Assembly (NCBI RefSeq): GCF_014836955.1 | Contig: NZ_JACSPV010000004.1 | Coordinates: 30,837 to 94,836, forward strand | DNA: 64,000 nucleotides | Origin: Bacillus norwichensis | GTDB lineage: Bacteria; Bacillota; Bacilli; Bacillales; Bacillaceae_C | Reading direction: 5' to 3' | In this document: positions 61,697 to 64,000 of the stretch, one piece after another | Layout: the number at the start of each line of letters is the position of its first letter | Numbering within the stretch: position 1 is the stretch's first letter | Notes under the pieces: generated by a model | What the model was told of the DNA's origin: nothing | The model's database searches: none | The model's input: only the letters and a program-made list of their open reading frames with translations | Translations under genes and position numbers: made by a program

Positions 61697-64000
61697 TTAA
61701 TTATTCGTACCTGGTTTTCTACGCCACTTAATGATTAATAAAATAAGTGATCCCATTAATAAAGTGGCGAATAAAATAATTTTTGCTTTATCAGCTGTTT
61801 TAGGATTAATTCCTAGTTTGTTCGTAATGCCATTGTTGCTTTTATTGATCTTATCGCCATTACGGTCAAATGCTGGAACAGTAGTATCCTGTTCATTTTC
61901 TTGCCCAGACTTAGTTTCTTCATTTGTATTAGGCTCTGATTTTGGCTTTGATCCATCGGCAACTTTTCCTCCAGATGGAATATTACTTGGATCAAACTTA
62001 AAGCGGATGTCATATTTATTATCGTAATTAAAACCAGGAATTCCTGTCACGATAATATGCACCTTGGCATTTAAGATTTGATCAAGATCAGATACTTTAA
62101 ATTCAACAACTTTTGTATCTTTCTTAGTATCCTCACTAACAGTCTTAACATCTACAAAATCTTTGCCTGATTGTACCTTGAAGTACTTCCACCATGAGCT
62201 ATTCTTTAACGTAGTTTGAACAGTATACTCTCCATTTTCCACAATCAATTTTGCTGGCTTTTCCATATAGCCGTCAGCTACAGATATCTCATCCTTATTT
62301 GCTTGCCATACTACAAATGGTAAATCATAAATACCGTCTTTGTATTTCTGGTTCTCACCTGGAGTTTTTCCAGGGGTTTTACCAGGGGTTTTTCCAGGAG
62401 TTTTTCCAGGAGTTTTTCCAGGAGTTTTTCCAGGAGTTTTTCCAGGAGTTTCTCCTGTACCTTCACCCGGAGTTTCTCCCGTGCCTTCACCTGGGTTTTC
62501 CCCGGATTCACCTGGGTTCTCTCCTGATGGAATTTGGCTTGGATCAAACTTAAAGCGAATGTCATACTTATTATCGTAATTAATGAATGGAACAATAATA
62601 TGCACTTTCGCATTTAGGATTTGTTCAAGATCAGATACTTTAAATTCAACAACTTTTGTATCTTTCTTGGTGTCTTCACTAACAGTCTTAACATCTACAA
62701 AACCTTTACCTGATTGTACCTTAAAATATTTCCACCATGAGCTGTTCTTTAACGTGGTTTGAACAGTATATTCTCCATTTTTCACAATCAATTTTGCTGG
62801 TTTTTCCAAGTAATCGTCAGCAACAGAGATTTCATTCTTAGCTGCTTGCCATACTACAAACGGCAAATCATAAACACCGTCTTTGTATTTCTGGTTCTCA
62901 CCTGGAGTTTCTCCTGTGCCTTCACCTGGGTTTTCTCCCGTGCCTTCACCTGGGTTTTCTCCCGTGCCTTCACCTGGAGTTTCTCCTGTGCCTTCACCTG
63001 GAGTTTCTCCTGTGCCTTCACCTGGAGTTTCTCCCGTGCCTTCACCTGGAGTTTCTCCCGTGCCTTCACCTGGGGTTTCTCCTGATAACGGGATTTCGCT
63101 TGTATCAAATTTAAAGCGAATGTCATATTTATTATCGTAATTAAGTCCTGGAATTCCTGTCACGATAATATGCACTTTGGCATTTAGAATTTGATCAAGA
63201 TCATCCACCTTAAATTGAACAATCCTTGTACCTTTCTTCACATCTTCACTAACAGTTGTCACATTAACAAAATCTTTGCCTGACTGTACCTTAAATTCCT
63301 GCCACCATGAACTATTCTTTAATTCAGCTTGGACAATGTACTTTCCATCTTCTATAGTCAGCTGGGCTGGCTTTTCGAAATAATCATCCGCTACAGATTG
63401 TTCGTCCTTCTCTGCTTGCCACACAACAAACGGTAGCTTATAAACTCCGTCTTTGTATTTCGGTTGATCTACTTCTTCTTCGCCACCATTATCTTCGACC
63501 ACCGTCACGCTATCTTCGCTAAACTGAAGGCGGAGTGGTTGGTCACCATTATGTGCTCCTGCTGTATATTGCACTTGCGCGTTCATCATCGTTGTTAGCT
63601 CATCAAGCTCATACGTGACTACTCGCGTATTCTTCCCTTCATTTACCTCTTCTTTAACCGGCTGTTTCTCTTCCACTTGAAAACCTGTGACTGTCTTATG
63701 ATCTGTCAACGTAAGTGTCAGAAGGGTTTTTCCATCTTTTACTGCCAGGGATGCTGTTTTTTCAATGTATCTTGCCATACCAGATGGCTTATCTTCCTTA
63801 GCATGTAAGGCCTCAAGATCTATCGTGTAATTTCCATCTTCCAAATGTATCGGAGTTGGAGTCTCTACTGGTTCCTCCACAACGACTTTTGTTACACTGT
63901 CTTCATTAAATGCTAGACGAAGCGGTTGGTCACCATTATGTGCTCCTGCTGTATATTGCACTTGCGCGTTCATCATCGTTGTTAGCTCATCAAGCTCATA
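61697..64000 (-). CDS. Multi-NEAT heme-binding wall protein, sortase B substrate (5' end beyond window)
   Basis: At least 767 residues visible; the frame stays open to base 64000. From the N-terminal side: end of one NEAT unit, a second unit of the same type (about 63850-63520), then three IsdC-like NEAT domains (about 63455-63105, 62890-62545, 62345-61995). Each of the three carries the YDNKYDIRFKF tyrosine pair of heme-binding NEATs and a SVAD-x-Y helix. Linkers are low-complexity: GE(T/N)PGEGT x7 and GKTP x7. The C-terminus is NPKTA (about 61807), a membrane segment and RRK, a sortase B signal. It takes heme from the outside and hands it to IsdE. Confidence 0.92.
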   Translation of the reverse strand, partial: YELDELTTMMNAQVQYTAGAHNGDQPLRLAFNEDSVTKVVVEEPVETPTPIHLEDGNYTIDLEALHAKEDKPSGMARYIEKTASLAVKDGKTLLTLTLTDHKTVTGFQVEEKQPVKEEVNEGKNTRVVTYELDELTTMMNAQVQYTAGAHNGDQPLRLQFSEDSVTVVEDNGGEEEVDQPKYKDGVYKLPFVVWQAEKDEQSVADDYFEKPAQLTIEDGKYIVQAELKNSSWWQEFKVQSGKDFVNVTTVSEDVKKGTRIVQFKVDDLDQILNAKVHIIVTGIPGLNYDNKYDIRFKFDTSEIPLSGETPGEGTGETPGEGTGETPGEGTGETPGEGTGETPGEGTGENPGEGTGENPGEGTGETPGENQKYKDGVYDLPFVVWQAAKNEISVADDYLEKPAKLIVKNGEYTVQTTLKNSSWWKYFKVQSGKGFVDVKTVSEDTKKDTKVVEFKVSDLEQILNAKVHIIVPFINYDNKYDIRFKFDPSQIPSGENPGESGENPGEGTGETPGEGTGETPGKTPGKTPGKTPGKTPGKTPGKTPGKTPGENQKYKDGIYDLPFVVWQANKDEISVADGYMEKPAKLIVENGEYTVQTTLKNSSWWKYFKVQSGKDFVDVKTVSEDTKKDTKVVEFKVSDLDQILNAKVHIIVTGIPGFNYDNKYDIRFKFDPSNIPSGGKVADGSKPKSEPNTNEETKSGQENEQDTTVPAFDRNGDKINKSNNGITNKLGINPKTADKAKIILFATLLMGSLILLIIKWRRKPGTNN
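62341..62460. repeat. 12-bp tandem repeat encoding GKTP linker
   Basis: Seven near-identical 12-bp units (GGAGTTTTTCCA on the plus strand) between the last two NEAT domains. Likely variable in number by slippage without frame loss. Confidence 0.8.
62895..63085. repeat. 24-bp tandem repeat encoding GE(T/N)PGEGT linker
   Basis: Seven 24-bp units (CTGGAGTTTCTCCTGTGCCT type on the plus strand) between NEAT domains. A multiple of three, so copy-number changes preserve the frame. Confidence 0.8.

Noticed and set aside
62340..63085. Possible CRISPR array
   Set aside because: Units are contiguous (12 and 24 bp) with no spacers and lie in a coding frame; no cas genes.
62251..63140. Proline- and valine-rich open frames on the plus strand (FPGV and SPVPSPG repeats)
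   Set aside because: They are antisense readings of the GKTP and GETPGEGT linker repeats of the NEAT protein.

Overview
The window looks like chromosomal DNA of a spore-former of the Bacillaceae (Bacillus sensu lato). It is AT-rich with strong GGAGG-type ribosome binding sites. It carries the Bacillus-style putBCP-putR proline block, a YvgK-type molybdate regulator, CtaM/YozB, SipW with camelysin/TasA-type proteins, and a sortase-B heme uptake locus. No rRNA, tRNA, CRISPR array, complete insertion sequence or phage module was seen.

Layout. (1) 209-4460, minus: a 5-oxoprolinase-type operon (pxpB-pxpC-BCCP-biotin carboxylase-pxpA), i.e. pxp genes interleaved with a biotin carboxylase pair. (2) 4987-6784, plus: ECF sigma factor with a DUF4179 membrane partner. 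(3) 6921-11038: a molybdate module, a YvgK-like regulator plus TauE/SafE exporter divergent from modABC, with a tandem 20-bp repeat between them. (4) 11464-13564: LysR regulator, thioredoxin-like protein, PaaI-type thioesterase. (5) 13953-19254: proline catabolism putB-putC-putP-putR. (6) 19333-24977, minus: a catabolic block with GAF/PucR regulator, aldehyde dehydrogenase, 3-hydroxyisobutyrate-dehydrogenase-like enzyme, and a DUF3100 plus small membrane protein pair.

(7) 25448-44678, minus, about 19 kb: the most unusual region. Six secreted metallo-exopeptidases (M14, M28, and two 1290-residue M14-M28 double enzymes) all share one about 80-residue helical domain, which I identify as FIMAH. 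They are interleaved with SipW signal peptidase, two camelysin/TasA-type proteins and an acidic membrane or secreted protein. The arrangement suggests a cell-surface or matrix peptide-digestion system that grew by duplication and domain shuffling.

(8) 45394-53223: small accessory genes (DCC protein, BNR-repeat protein, AraC/GyrI regulator, AEC transporter, CtaM-like protein and several unknowns). (9) 53366-57685: a PAS/AAA+ sigma-54 activator, then a textbook -24/-12 promoter, an iron-type alcohol dehydrogenase and a distant NCS2-like permease. (10) 58145-64000, minus: heme acquisition, with a multi-NEAT wall protein (runs off the window), IsdE-like lipoprotein, FecCD permease, ATPase and sortase B.

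Scattered between genes are at least nine copies of one structured interspersed repeat of about 120-195 bp. All lie in the same orientation whatever the direction of the adjacent genes. Three copies of a second, GC-richer repeat group are also present. Together these fill most of the long intergenic gaps.
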